Below, piece after piece: positions 54,075 to 64,000 of a stretch of 64,000 nt of DNA. A model generated the notes under the pieces. It was not told the origin of the DNA and made no database searches. It was given only the letters and a program-made list of their open reading frames with translations. Source of the DNA: Cylindrodendrum hubeiense. Taxonomy: Eukaryota; Ascomycota; Sordariomycetes; Hypocreales; Nectriaceae. The position numbers were made by a program, and so were the translations under genes. The first letter of the stretch is position 1. The number at the start of each line of letters is the position of its first letter. The DNA lies in assembly GCA_014621425.1 (NCBI GenBank), contig JAANBB010000020.1:207722-271721 (forward strand), given 5' to 3'.

Positions 54075-54848
54075 ATGCATCTTCGATCAGACCACGCAGA
54101 GAAGGACCTTCGGGTCCTCCGAAAGTTGATCCGAGAGAACCCCCTCGGTCTGATGACCACCGCCATTCCCTCAACAGAACACGCTTTCCTCCAGACCAGC
54201 CACATTCCTTTTGTCTTAGACATCGAGGATGAGTCGAGTGAGACGGAACTGGGAACCCTGAGGTGCCACATGGCCAGGCAGAACCCCCAGAGCAAGGCCA
54301 TGATTGAGAGCTTGACCGCGAACCCTGCGCTGGGCAACGTCATCGAACAGGACATCCTCATCATTTTCAACTCGCCAGTTCAGCACTACGTGACGTCAAA
54401 GTTCTACACCGAGACAAAGCTCGGCAGCGGCAAGGTCGTCCCGACCTGGAACTATGCTGCGGCGCAGGTGTATGGACGGGCAAAGGTCTACTTCGACAGC
54501 AAGTCTGACGAGACCTCCGACTTCCTCCAGAAGCAGATGGAGGATCTCAGCCATCAATCCGAGACACAGATTATGGGATACACTGGAGGCGATGCGCCCG
54601 TGGAATGGAAGGTCTCCGACGCCCCCAGCAAATACGTCGACCTCCTGAGGAAGGCCATTATCGGCCTTGAGATCACCATTACTCGTATGGAGGGCAAGTT
54701 CAAGATGAGCCAGGAGATGGGCGTCGGAGACAGGGAGGGTGTCATCAAGGGCTTCGCAAAGCTTGACTCCGAGACCGGCCAGGCCATGTCGAAGCTGGTC
54801 AAGGAACGATGGGAGATCAAGGATGCGGCGAAGGCTGCGGCCAAGTAG
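54075..54848 (+). CDS. PaiB-type FMN-binding protein
   Basis: Single exon, 257 aa. It starts 'MHLRSDHAEKDLRVLRKLIRENPLGLMTTAI', the standard PaiB N-terminus, and contains 'SHIPFVLD', 'LGTLRCHMARQNPQ', 'DILIIFNSPVQHYVTSKFY', 'VVPTWNYAAAQVYGRAKVY', 'YVDLLRKAIIGLEITITRMEGKFKMSQEM' and 'GFAKLDSETGQAMSKLV'. The fold is a split-barrel FMN/haem-binding domain. Bacterial PaiB is a regulator, whereas fungal members have no agreed role. Cytosolic by sequence. The codon choice is strongly C/G-ending compared with neighbours, which together with its TATA box suggests high expression. Confidence 0.9.
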   Translation: MHLRSDHAEKDLRVLRKLIRENPLGLMTTAIPSTEHAFLQTSHIPFVLDIEDESSETELGTLRCHMARQNPQSKAMIESLTANPALGNVIEQDILIIFNSPVQHYVTSKFYTETKLGSGKVVPTWNYAAAQVYGRAKVYFDSKSDETSDFLQKQMEDLSHQSETQIMGYTGGDAPVEWKVSDAPSKYVDLLRKAIIGLEITITRMEGKFKMSQEMGVGDREGVIKGFAKLDSETGQAMSKLVKERWEIKDAAKAAAK

Positions 54849-55601
54849 AAGGAGCCTGTGTTCATTTCACATGCGGCGTTTGTAATGGGATGGTTTGACT
54901 TGTGGTCAGGAGATGGTGGGCGTTCTTTACGGGAAATTCAACCTCCCAATGGCATTAAAGGGCAGAACACAACGATACCAGGGTTTTGGATCGAACAGTA
55001 GCAGCAGAAGTGTTTCCAAATATTATATTAATAGTCACAAAAAGACTGCCATCGAATTTGATAGCGGGCCGCTGGCATTCGCTTGAAACGACCACCTTGA
55101 TTAGTATTGTGAGATCGCGGTAGTTGTAGATGTTCGACGCTCCCGTGGTGAAAGAAGTACATTAAGGCCTGTTGATCTGAAAGTGAAAAGGGTAGATTTG
55201 ATCTACGACTAATAATATGATAATCAGCATACTTTTGAATTATATCCATAGTGCTGATGGTGAGTCTCTATTTCATGGTTGCGGGAGAGATGTTTGCCCG
55301 CGTAATTGAGGCTTGAAAAGAGGAACCAGTATAGATGTTCCAGCAGCGATGTGACATCCCTAGGTTACCCCGAGGCTACAACCATGCGCTTTACCTATCA
55401 ATATGACTTCATTGCCTCACTCAAAGAATCTCACGGCATAAGGGGATCGTAGTTTTTAATTTCGAAGTCTTGATGGTAGCATCCAGTCAGCCTGGTCTCC
55501 TGTCACAATAAAAGTGGGGCATGTTCTTGTCACGTGCATGTTGGGACCAGAACAACCGAAAGGTAGGATAATCAACCCAGAACCAACAGAAACTTGTTTT
55601 A
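54849..55601. other. Intergenic region
   Basis: 3' flank of the PaiB-like gene and promoter of the F-box gene. No gene seen. Confidence 0.5.
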
Positions 55602-57059
55602 ATGACGCAAAGCTGCGATCTTCGTGCTCTTCGACGGGAGACCTTTCTATCATATCTAGGCAGCCATCAATTTCAGCAAATGAATTCCCCAGCCAGAACT
55701 AGGTCCAGTTGGCCTGGCCAACCAGCGTCTCTGGAGCTGCTATCACCTGAGATCCTGCTCCTCATCGTCACCAGCCTTCCCGGCCTCGACACGCTCTGGA
55801 ATCTTTTGAGGGCATCCCCTCACACATGGCGCCTCTTCAACAGTCATGCTCTCCCTATCACAGAAGGCATAATTTCCGGTCCGAACTCAATACTACCACC
55901 GAAGGTCCAAGAAGTCATACGCGGAGTAATACTTGCGCGTTCTAAGATCCTTCCTTTTCAGAATCTGGATGAATTCCACCTCCGATTTATCCGTGGCATA
56001 ATTCCTGTCGGTGAACTAAGAGTCACGGTATTCAAGTCTCTCGGCCCCGAATATCTGTCGGCCTCGATCATATCAGTGGCTGTACTTCGATCCGTCGTCG
56101 CAACAGCATATCAAATCTCTGCTCTATCGCAAGCATGTTTGGCATCGTTCCAAGCACGGCTGAAAGACCCAAGCTTTAAGCCCTTGCACTGCTATGATCG
56201 TCGACTCTGCTACACGCATTTATATGGTCCGGACGACGACGTCTGGGTTCCCGCATGTGATCGCAAGTTCGTCGGTACCCCCGTCAAAGTGGTTCATGCA
56301 GGGCAGCCCACTTGGATAGAGGAAATTCGGGCCGTACGCGCCATGTGGATTATCCAGCTGACAGGAGACGTGCAATATCTGGTTGCAGACAAACCGGACA
56401 CCACAACCTGGTCAAATGAAGATATCGAGATGCTAAGTAAAATGGACCCGGTGGATTTGGTCGAAAGACATGGCATTCCGGTTAGCAAGGCAGAAGAGGT
56501 CAAGTCTGCCATGCATTATTTAACAACACTTGGGAACGCGACGAAAGATATTTACTACCGATTGCCACGCCCGCCTTCAGCCTCGGAGAGTGCCAGATGG
56601 ATAACGGCATTGCCTAAACGAGGCGAGTACACTTACGTTCTGTGTGGTTTTATACGTGACAGGAAGTTTCATCGATTGCAGGAAGGTTCTCTTGTACCAG
56701 AGGGGTCCAAACCACTCAACAAGGCAATACCCAACGACGCACTTAGCTGGGGCCAGACGAAGAAAGCCATAAATTTTGAATCCGGGGGCATGCAAGGTTT
56801 TAGATCAGTCAGCTGCACCCCCGCCGGAGAATCGCCTATCCCCGGTGTCAAGTTCGACTCTTTCCGCCCATTGGGCTTCGCCTTTTGGGATAAGCGGAGG
56901 ATGCATCTATTGGGTCTATCCGATGGCATACATTCACCGTATCACAAGTGTGAATTATACCTATTTGCATGGGAAAGTATCCTACCACCTGAAGAGGTTG
57001 CGAGTTTGAAGGCTGCGTTTCGGGCACAACAAGGCATCATTACACCGAGTAATCCCTAG
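55602..57059 (+). CDS. F-box domain protein
   Basis: Single exon, 485 aa. The F-box core reads 'LELLSPEILLLIVTSLPGLDTLWNLLRASPHTWRLFN' (about residues 45-80). The remainder has no recognised repeat and resembles fungal F-box proteins of unknown target. It contains Trp-rich text 'WIEEIRAVRAMWIIQLTGDVQYL'. The second in-frame ATG, 55680 (MNSPARTRSSW), is an equally likely start. Predicted SCF substrate adaptor. It is the second F-box gene in the window besides that at 155, with no obvious similarity between their C-terminal parts. Confidence 0.75.
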   Translation: MTQSCDLRALRRETFLSYLGSHQFQQMNSPARTRSSWPGQPASLELLSPEILLLIVTSLPGLDTLWNLLRASPHTWRLFNSHALPITEGIISGPNSILPPKVQEVIRGVILARSKILPFQNLDEFHLRFIRGIIPVGELRVTVFKSLGPEYLSASIISVAVLRSVVATAYQISALSQACLASFQARLKDPSFKPLHCYDRRLCYTHLYGPDDDVWVPACDRKFVGTPVKVVHAGQPTWIEEIRAVRAMWIIQLTGDVQYLVADKPDTTTWSNEDIEMLSKMDPVDLVERHGIPVSKAEEVKSAMHYLTTLGNATKDIYYRLPRPPSASESARWITALPKRGEYTYVLCGFIRDRKFHRLQEGSLVPEGSKPLNKAIPNDALSWGQTKKAINFESGGMQGFRSVSCTPAGESPIPGVKFDSFRPLGFAFWDKRRMHLLGLSDGIHSPYHKCELYLFAWESILPPEEVASLKAAFRAQQGIITPSNP

Positions 57060-57371
57060 TTTACCGGTTGTCCACCTTCAAAGTTTAATTATCGCTTCAT
57101 TCGCAATATTATGGCTTAGTTATTTAGTATGCGTCAAAGCAAAGCCATGTATTTAGGACAAGTCTCCCCTGGATACTCCCTTGATTCGTGCCAAAGTCAC
57201 TCTCAAACTTGCGAGCATGTAATGGATCAGGGTTCACCGATTGTCGATTTAAAAGAGTTCCAACTTTTTATTTCTCGAATAATAGCTTCGAACATATTCC
57301 CACAGAAGACCATATGACTTGATCCGCAGTGAAGCACACTTATCTTTCCACAGCCGGTAAGCTCGGGTGCA
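57060..57371. other. Intergenic region between convergent genes
   Basis: Spacer with 3' flanks only; no gene seen. Confidence 0.45.
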
Positions 57372-58810
57372 TCACACATCGGTTACATAAAATAAGAGCA
57401 TAATCTTTACAAGTTTCTCAAACTCACTAACGGAAGTCCCAACTACCGTATAGGGGATATTGGGGACAAATATGTCAACCTTGTCGATTGTCTTTATCCC
57501 CAGTTTCTCCTTGTGGTTTATCAGGAAGAATGCCGTTCCGGCTCCATTGGGGCTGCCGAGTATAGCGTGGAACTGGTCCGGATGATCCTTCTCGGTCAGT
57601 GTCACCCGATTGTTCCACTTGCCGATAGTCGTTCCTTTTCCATCTCTGTTGTTCTTATCAATCAGGGCTTGAAAGATGACCCTTAGAGTAAATTCGTTTG
57701 TAATCCATGACCGTACTATGTACTTGACCTTGCTATTATCACCGCCGTTATCAGCGCATGCCCAGTCCTATTGTTCACCCACATGCGGAGATTAGCAGTT
57801 TCTCTCTTAATTTCGACAACAAGTGTAATAGTAGCAAGCAATCAGAGTAAGACACGCAATGATAAATCAAGATGATGGGGAGTAGTAATAATAATAGGAG
57901 GAGAATATGAGAAAATATTTCACATTGACTCACCCATTGCATCCATGCCGCATCGCTCCACTGACACAAACGGTTAGTCGTTTTAGAACAAACTGAGATG
58001 TCTCTTCAATAGATGCAAAACTTACCTGACGCAGATGCGTCGTAGGTATTTGTTGAGCCTTCCAGTCCGAACCGAACTTTTTCTTCATGGCCTCATTGAC
58101 TCCAAAGTTTCTGTCGGCAATTACCATACCAGCATCTATCTGGAACGAGTTACCGAAGGACGCTTCTGATGCCTGTGAGTAATATCGCTTGAGTCAGTAT
58201 TGGCGATCACTTTTTTGAATCTTATGGATAGGTCCTGCTCATGTGGCCAAGGGTTCGTGATTGCATTGTTGGCTCATCGCCCTGATTGAACGCGTGAAGA
58301 ACTTACTTGGATTTCTGTTGGATCCCCTTCATCAGGGTCGAAAGGATCGTCCCATATCTCCGACCCTTTTGTGTGTATCCATAATTCACTGTGGAGCTTC
58401 TTGGCGATGCGGAGACCACTGAAGGCTGCGTCCAAGTAATCTCTAAAATATGGCGCGTCCGGGTCCACTTCGGAACTCCAACCTTCCAATTCCCCTAAAT
58501 AGTATGCTTGTAAGTACTCTGGAGATTCTAGTGAAACACCTTGGTTAGCCGCCTCGGCATCTGCCTGAGACATCCCCATCAGGCAATGCAGTTTGGCTCC
58601 TTTTTCGCGAGCATCGTCATAGGTGACTGTTTCCCGCTTGGTGAGATTGGTGGCCACGTTGTGATGGAAATTGCGCTCTGTGACAAGGGCATGAGACTTC
58701 AAATTAGGATTTCGCGATGGCCCGCCATAGATAAGTAGGAGAAGAGAAAGAACGACAACAAAAGAGTATGTGAAGAGTGACCTCCACGAAGATTGAGGTT
58801 TTGTATCCAT
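57372..58810 (-). CDS. Unknown membrane-anchored or secreted protein
   Basis: Exons 58810-58307, 58172-58026, 57960-57934 and 57767-57372 (minus) join in frame to about 357 aa. An N-terminal hydrophobic helix (SLFTYSFVVVLSLLLLIYGG, about residues 11-30) is a signal anchor or signal peptide, and 'NLTKRET' soon after is a Kex2-like site. The rest is soluble and acidic, with no domain I recognise; 'WSDAAWMQW' is carried by a 27-nt exon. Intron 3 is 166 bp. All donors are GTAAGT or GTGAGT. Similar-looking proteins are probably lineage-specific. Splicing around the tiny exon is the least certain part. Confidence 0.65.
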
Positions 58811-60648
58811 CCTGCATCAGTAGTGATGATTAATGGAGTGTTTGGGTACGATTTCAAGAAAGAAAGGGTAGAGGTGATTCTGCTTTTACGTACAAAAGGC
58901 TACCAAGCTGCCATGGATTGATGGGTGAGTGGCCTATACTCAGGTCCGAAAGTCGAGGCCGTTGGGTTGGCCAACGAGGTGTGCACATAAATCTTTCGCT
59001 ACATAGGGGCGTGTTTATCTGCCTCCCCCAATCTCTGCACCGCCTCGAGAAATCCACAAGATGCAAGGTAAAACGGGTTATCTCCTGAATACGAATCGCT
59101 CCCCTGTTTCTGGCCCAATCAAACAGGTGTTAATTATCATACAGGGGCGAGGATCGCTATTGAGGCTGAGTTGAAGTGTTTCAACGTCTCCCTCGACATG
59201 TGTTGTTGGTGACAGGTTCTCTAGCCCCCAATCAAGTAACAGACGTGTTGGTTGCTTGACTTTTTGGGAAACTTTTAACCGATGCACACCATCAACTATA
59301 TTCCACCAATGACAACCAGGGAATCTTCAACCGCACGTGGTACGCGTTGTTCTGATTGGTTTTAGACTGGATCACACGGCCAAGACCGTTGGATTGAAGG
59401 ATGGCTGCAAGCCTTTAATTAGGATCCTGTGGGAAGATCTGCTAACTCTTATCGACCCTCCATACCATGTCATCATCGATATCAAAACCAACAGCGTCGT
59501 ATCATCCATCCTCATCCTCGAACCAGCAACGCCGTTCCCCAATGTCCTTCATTAGCTATAACAGCTAAACCCATGCTAAGCTAGCGAGCGCGACTGAGAA
59601 TCTCAATGTGGATGAGCCGAAGGATTCAAATGCTGCGGACGATGACATCACCTACTTTCAGGGCCCACTCCATGAGCAGGGTCAAAAACACACCATGATC
59701 AGGTGAGGCGAAAAAGGAACTCAGAACATGTTCTCAACGCTGGGCTTGACACGCTGCAACGTTGATGTAGTAGATCCAAAAAGAAGATTTATACTGCATT
59801 TAGTTAGCATGTGTAGGTTATTAAGCTTATATGTTTCCTCCAAACGCGAGATTCTCCGCGTTTCATGGCCTATCTCTAGAATAGACTATTCCATTTGTAT
59901 GGGGCATTACATATTTCTCATTTTTGATACTCGTATACTTGACATTCTGATAACGTACCTCACCACAGGTACCTAATATTTGACCTCTAAATATCCCATA
60001 ATGAGCCTACCGAGCCAAGTAGACTCCTCCTAATCTCTTGTCCTGCAAGACGAGGCAGATTTTTGACGGCTGCACATGGGTTTGTGTGGACCTGAGGCTA
60101 TTTTATCAGCCAACAAGGTTAGACATACGGCTGAAAGAGGAACTCAAATCCTGCTGTGGGCTATCTTTACTACCAACACAACACAACACGACACAACCGA
60201 CACAGCCGCAACAACCAACATAGCTCAACCAACACACACTCTCACAAATCAGCCAAATGAAAATCCAATCAACTTCAAGAAAGCCCCGCGATTCCACTTT
60301 TCTATGATTAAATGACTCACTTCTCACTTTCCTTTCGTTGCCACTTGCTGCGCTGCAAGGCCCCTTGCTGCATGTTGCCTCGAAGGCGTGGAACCAACAT
60401 CTCCTCTGAAGGAATGAAGATTCTTGAGAGGGCGTGGAATCATCGACGATTGATCAGCTGAAGCGCATCACAGCATGCAATATAACAGGAATCTCAGGTA
60501 TTTGAAGGTGCCCTGCGCTTCTCAACATGACTAGAAATAAAGACTAGCTAAGTATGTCAAACATCATCAATCAAACACTCCTTTCTTCAATTCATCCCAG
60601 TACAACACATGTCATTTGTTCCTCCGTCATTTGACGCCCACATTCTTC
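58811..60648. other. Gene-poor 1.8-kb region
   Basis: Short frames only. A degenerate CAACA repeat lies at 60172-60240. Promoter of the SGNH esterase gene at the right end. Confidence 0.5.
60172..60240 (+). repeat. Degenerate CAACA/CACAA repeat
   Basis: A-C-rich tract made of imperfect CAACA and CACAAC units. Confidence 0.6.
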
Positions 60649-63600
60649 ATGGCGTGTTCCCCGATTCGGGCCGCCATCGCTTTGGCGATGGTGTTAGTGG
60701 CACTCATGGCACCACTTGCCGCAGCGCTTCCGAATCTTCGCATCATGCCTCTCGGAGACTCAATCACCAAGGGTAACGGTTCCAAAGATCAAAAGGGCTA
60801 CCGAAATCGACTCCGTGAGAAGCTTCTCGGCCAAGATGTCGCGGTAGACATGATTGGCAGTCAGAAGTACCCGCCTACGGGCATGGCAGATAATGACCAC
60901 GAAGGTCACAGTGGAAGGGTTCTGGCAGAAATCAACACGTTTTGGAGGATGTCCATTCAGGCTCTTCCTAACGTAGTCTTAGTTCACGCCGGCACAAACA
61001 ACATGGACCTGGAAGTGGACCTTGAAGGTTCTCCAGCTATGTTGGAGAAAATCATTGATGGCTTATTCGAGAACGCTCCGGGTACCGTTGTCTTGGTTGC
61101 GCCAGTGATCTGGGCTAATAAGCCTAAAATGCAAGAAAACACTGATCGATTCAACTTGCAAGTTGAGGCCATCATCGAGAAGAGGCGAAAAGCTAGCGAA
61201 CACATTCTTAAAGTTCCAATCGACATCACTGTAACGGATCTTTCGGACGAAAAACATCCCAATGATAGTGGCTATGAGAAGATGGCTGTCGCCTGGTTCA
61301 ATGCTATCCTCGAAGTTGATGATCTTGGCTGGCTGAAAAGTCCTACCAAGGTGAATGCTGATGATCTACCGGGAATGGGCTTAGGTATCACCACCGAGAC
61401 CGACAGTTCCGAAGAGGATTACATAAATGGGCGTATCTGGAATAGATATGGCCCCATTTTCGATGGCTTCCGTACCTGGGAAGAAGTCGGCACAATCCGA
61501 GGCCCTGTTGAGAATGCCAGTCGAGAAAATGTGATTTTAGCTGACCTCGACGGCGATGGTATCGCAGACTATATCATTGCCGACGACGATGGTACGGTCC
61601 GGGCCTGGATTAATGGAGGCAAACCTAACGAGTGGAAGAGTCTCGGCAAGGTCAACCCCGACTGGTCGTCTGTCAAAGGAGATATGATCCGTCTGGCAGA
61701 TGTCGATAATGACGGCAAGGCCGATCTGATTGCATTGTACTCAGAGGGCGCCGCTAAAGTCTGGAAGAATACTGAGAACGGAGCTAAGTTTGAGCCTCTC
61801 GACTCGAAGTGGGCCACGGGGTTAGCGAAGAGCGATAAGATTCATTTCGAAGATGTCGATGGCGACGGATATGCCGACTACGTGATTATTTCCAGTACAG
61901 GTGCTGTCGAGTGGGCCCGCAACACACACAACAACGGCAAAGATAGTACGAAGAAGAACTGGGAAACTGCCGAGACGATCGCGCCGGGTCCCGACGGCAT
62001 TCCCGCCAACAGAGCACGACTACGCGACCTCGACGGAGACGGAATGGCAGGTGAGTTGTACAAGCCCCAAGACTAGTCGAGACACTTATAACTAATACGA
62101 AGCCAGACTATCTTATCGTTTACGCTGGTGGTTCCGTCAAGGCGTTGCGCAACACGGGCAAGCTCGATAGCGGCAATGGACGCAACTGGCATGATCTAGG
62201 CACTATCGCTCCGGGTATTGAGGGTGTCACAGGTGATATGATCCGATTCGCCGACATGGATGGAGATGGCCTGTCTGATTTCCTCGCGGTTGCTGAAGAC
62301 GGAAGCATTCGCATGTGGAAGAATCTCGGCATTGTCGTCGACAAGGGCTCGAGCCTACGGTTCGCCGATCTCACCGGCGACGGCAAGGCTGATATTATCT
62401 CCGTCGATGCTCGTGGCAGGGCCCGGGCGTGGATGAACGAGGGCGACGGCAAATGGAATTCCGTTGGGGAGATCTCGGCGGGCTGGGACGAAGATCTCTC
62501 ATCGTCTAGGATTGAGTTTGCCGATGTCAACGGCGACGGACGCGCTGATTACCTTATTATCTACGGTGGTGGCGCTGTTAAAGCATATCTTAACAACGGA
62601 GCCCTTCCAGACGTTACTAAGGGCCGTATCTGGCAGCCCGGCGTTGTCATCTCGGACGGTGTTGGTGTGCCGGGCAGCAAGGTCACGTTCGCCGACCTCG
62701 ACGGAGATGGCTATGCGGACTACCTCGTCCTCTACGATGGGGGTGCAGTCAAATGTTATCTCAACAACCAAAACATCCCGGCCCAGGAAGGGAAGCGCAT
62801 CTGGAAGGAAGCCACTACTGTAGCAACAGGAGTTGGCGAACCAGGTAGCAAAATCCGGTTTGCAGATCTGACGGGAGACGGCAAAGCAGAGTACATAGCT
62901 CAGTACGATGGCGGCGCTGCCAATGGGTACCTCAATATGGGCAACATCCCACCCGCCGGCAAGGAAAGAAACTGGAACCTCATGGGCACAATCGCCAAGG
63001 GTGTGACCCCTCAAGGCGATGTTCACTACGCCGATATCGACGGGGATGGCAAGGTCGACTATCTCGTCTCGTTCAGCGGAGGGAATGTCAACGCATACAT
63101 CAACGGGTTCGATTGGAAGCATGAGATGCCAGCCGACGACGGAGGCGACGACGGGAATGACGATGGGAACGACGATGGGAATGACGATGGAGACAACGAT
63201 GGAAGCGACGATGGAAGCGACGACGGGAATGATGACGGGAGCGATGATGGGGGCAATGATGGGGATGACGATGGGGACAACGACGGGGACAACGACAGCC
63301 CAAGCCCGAATTCATCAGCAACATCATCGGCAACATCAGCAGCAGCAACATCAGCTTCATCAGCTTCATCATCAGCAGCATCATCAACATCATCAGCTGC
63401 ATCATCAGCTTCATCAGCAGCTGCATCATCAGCTTCATCAGCAGCTGCATCATCGGCTTCATCGTCAGCAGCATCATCAGCTTCTAATGAATCAGGCACC
63501 ACCAGCGGGGGGGCCGGTAGTGATGACAATACCAGCCGCGACGGCTCTGTTGTATATATTGACCCGACAATATGGAACTCTGCGGAACCAACAGTCACCT

Positions 63601-64000
63601 GCGAGCCGCCTTGCACTCTCATCCTGCCGCCATGGACGCTTTCTTCCATGACCACAATCAGCTTTCCCATAATCACCGAGACCATTAAGGAGACATGGCC
63701 AGAAACTACCAGCGGAGTCACTAAATATCGCACGACTACAATCACGGTCCAGATTACACTCCCGCCAATCACGGCCTCTGTAATCGAGGTATCCAACATT
63801 ATTTTAAACTCATCCACCTCAACAGTTGTTTCTGTGCGAAGCAGCATTGTTCCACCGCCAGTCACCTTGACAGAGACCACTCATGGCATCGAATACACAT
63901 ACAGTCCGGACTCCTTTCCGACCAGTACCGACATCGGGGCTCCACCGGGGGACAACCCGGGGGATCTTCACATCGTCATTGGGCCTCCTGGCCCTCTTTG
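60649..64000 (+). CDS. Secreted SGNH/GDSL esterase with FG-GAP repeats (partial)
   Basis: Exons 60649-62050 and 62107-64000, continuing past the window. The signal peptide is about residues 1-27. The SGNH hydrolase domain has S38 in GDSIT, the GTNN block (115-118) and catalytic D200-x-x-H203 (DEKHPNDSGY). Ten FG-GAP/VCBS-like repeats follow, each with a Ca-binding DxDxDGxxD loop (for example DLDGDGIADYI, DVDNDGKADLI, DMDGDGLSDFL, DVNGDGRADYL). Then come an Asp/Gly/Asn-rich tract (63124-63297), a Ser/Ala tract (63313-63487) and a Thr-rich segment up to the window end. It is a likely extracellular carbohydrate or lipid esterase on a rigid propeller-like stalk. The intron (GTGAGT...CCAG) splits a repeat codon. 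The C-terminus is unseen. Confidence 0.85.
63124..63487 (+). repeat. Coding low-complexity tracts (D/G/N then S/A)
   Basis: 63124-63297 repeats GACGATGG(G/A)A-type units encoding DDGNDDG; 63313-63487 repeats TCATCAGC(A/T)-type units encoding Ser/Ala linkers. Both lie in the esterase gene and probably vary in length between strains. Confidence 0.8.

Noticed and set aside
63059..63880. 273-codon minus-strand frame opposite the esterase
   Set aside because: Antisense shadow of the repetitive D/G/N and S/A tracts.

Overview
The window is nuclear DNA of a filamentous ascomycete (Pezizomycotina; probably a Sordariomycete, but the order cannot be fixed from the sequence). The evidence is numerous 45-166 bp introns with GT(A/G)NG(T/C) donors and CTAAC/CTAAT branch sites, HET-domain genes, a Zn(II)2Cys6 regulator, a KN-homeodomain/C2H2 regulator, F-box proteins, a GH64 glucanase and an aldoxime-dehydratase-family protein. 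Gene density is low, at 23 intact protein genes plus broken ones in 64 kb. The long gaps hold no recognisable gene, and one stretch is extremely A+T rich. This looks like accessory rather than core chromosome territory.

Layout. 0.15-1.9 kb: F-box gene (minus). 3.3-4.4 kb: two initiator tRNA-Met genes, each interrupted after the D arm by a short insertion that looks like a spliceosomal GT-AG intron, with a decayed third fragment between them. 5.1-12.6 kb: a plus-strand trio of FMN-dependent monooxygenase (NtaA/DszA type), UNC-93-like transporter and Zn(II)2Cys6 regulator, which may form a small catabolic module. 15.6-18.4 kb: homeodomain + zinc-finger regulator (minus). 18.7-20.5 kb: beta-hydroxyacid dehydrogenase and GNAT acetyltransferase. 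21.5-23.7 kb: HET-domain gene. 24-25.1 kb: Old Yellow Enzyme. 25.8-28.5 kb: six-exon C2H2/Fungal_trans regulator. 29.2-30.3 kb: polysaccharide deacetylase with a one-base frameshift in its first catalytic motif. 30.6-32.2 kb: FAD-dependent aromatic-type monooxygenase.

33.3-34.9 kb: tandem TPR protein without an effector domain. 36.1-36.7 kb: decayed ankyrin-like gene. 37.4-38.4 kb: secreted Cys-rich protein. 40-42.1 kb: divergent HET-like gene. 42.5-43 kb: small VOC/glyoxalase-fold protein. 43.6-44.6 kb: alpha/beta hydrolase. 45.2-45.8 kb: second copy of the GNAT gene. 46.3-47.4 kb: short-chain dehydrogenase. 48.3-49.4 kb: GH64. 50-51.1 kb: aldoxime-dehydratase-like haem protein. 51.1-53 kb: zinc-finger/F-box-like protein (minus). 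54.1-54.8 kb: PaiB-type FMN-binding protein. 55.6-57.1 kb: F-box protein. 57.4-58.8 kb: unknown membrane-anchored protein (minus). 60.6 kb to the window end: secreted SGNH esterase with ten FG-GAP Ca-binding repeats, cut by the window edge.

The most unusual signal is the pair of initiator tRNA genes. Removing the GT...AG segments gives two identical, perfectly paired 72-nt initiator tRNAs, while the inserts themselves have diverged except at their 5' end (GTATGT), branch site (GACTAAC) and 3' end (YAG). Other splicing oddities are a 3-nt micro-exon inside a zinc-cluster codon block, a GC-AG intron, three GTTCGT donors, and a 45-bp in-frame intron. All exon boundaries were deduced by eye from reading frame and splice signals and have no transcript support. 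Protein family calls rest on motif recognition without database searches.
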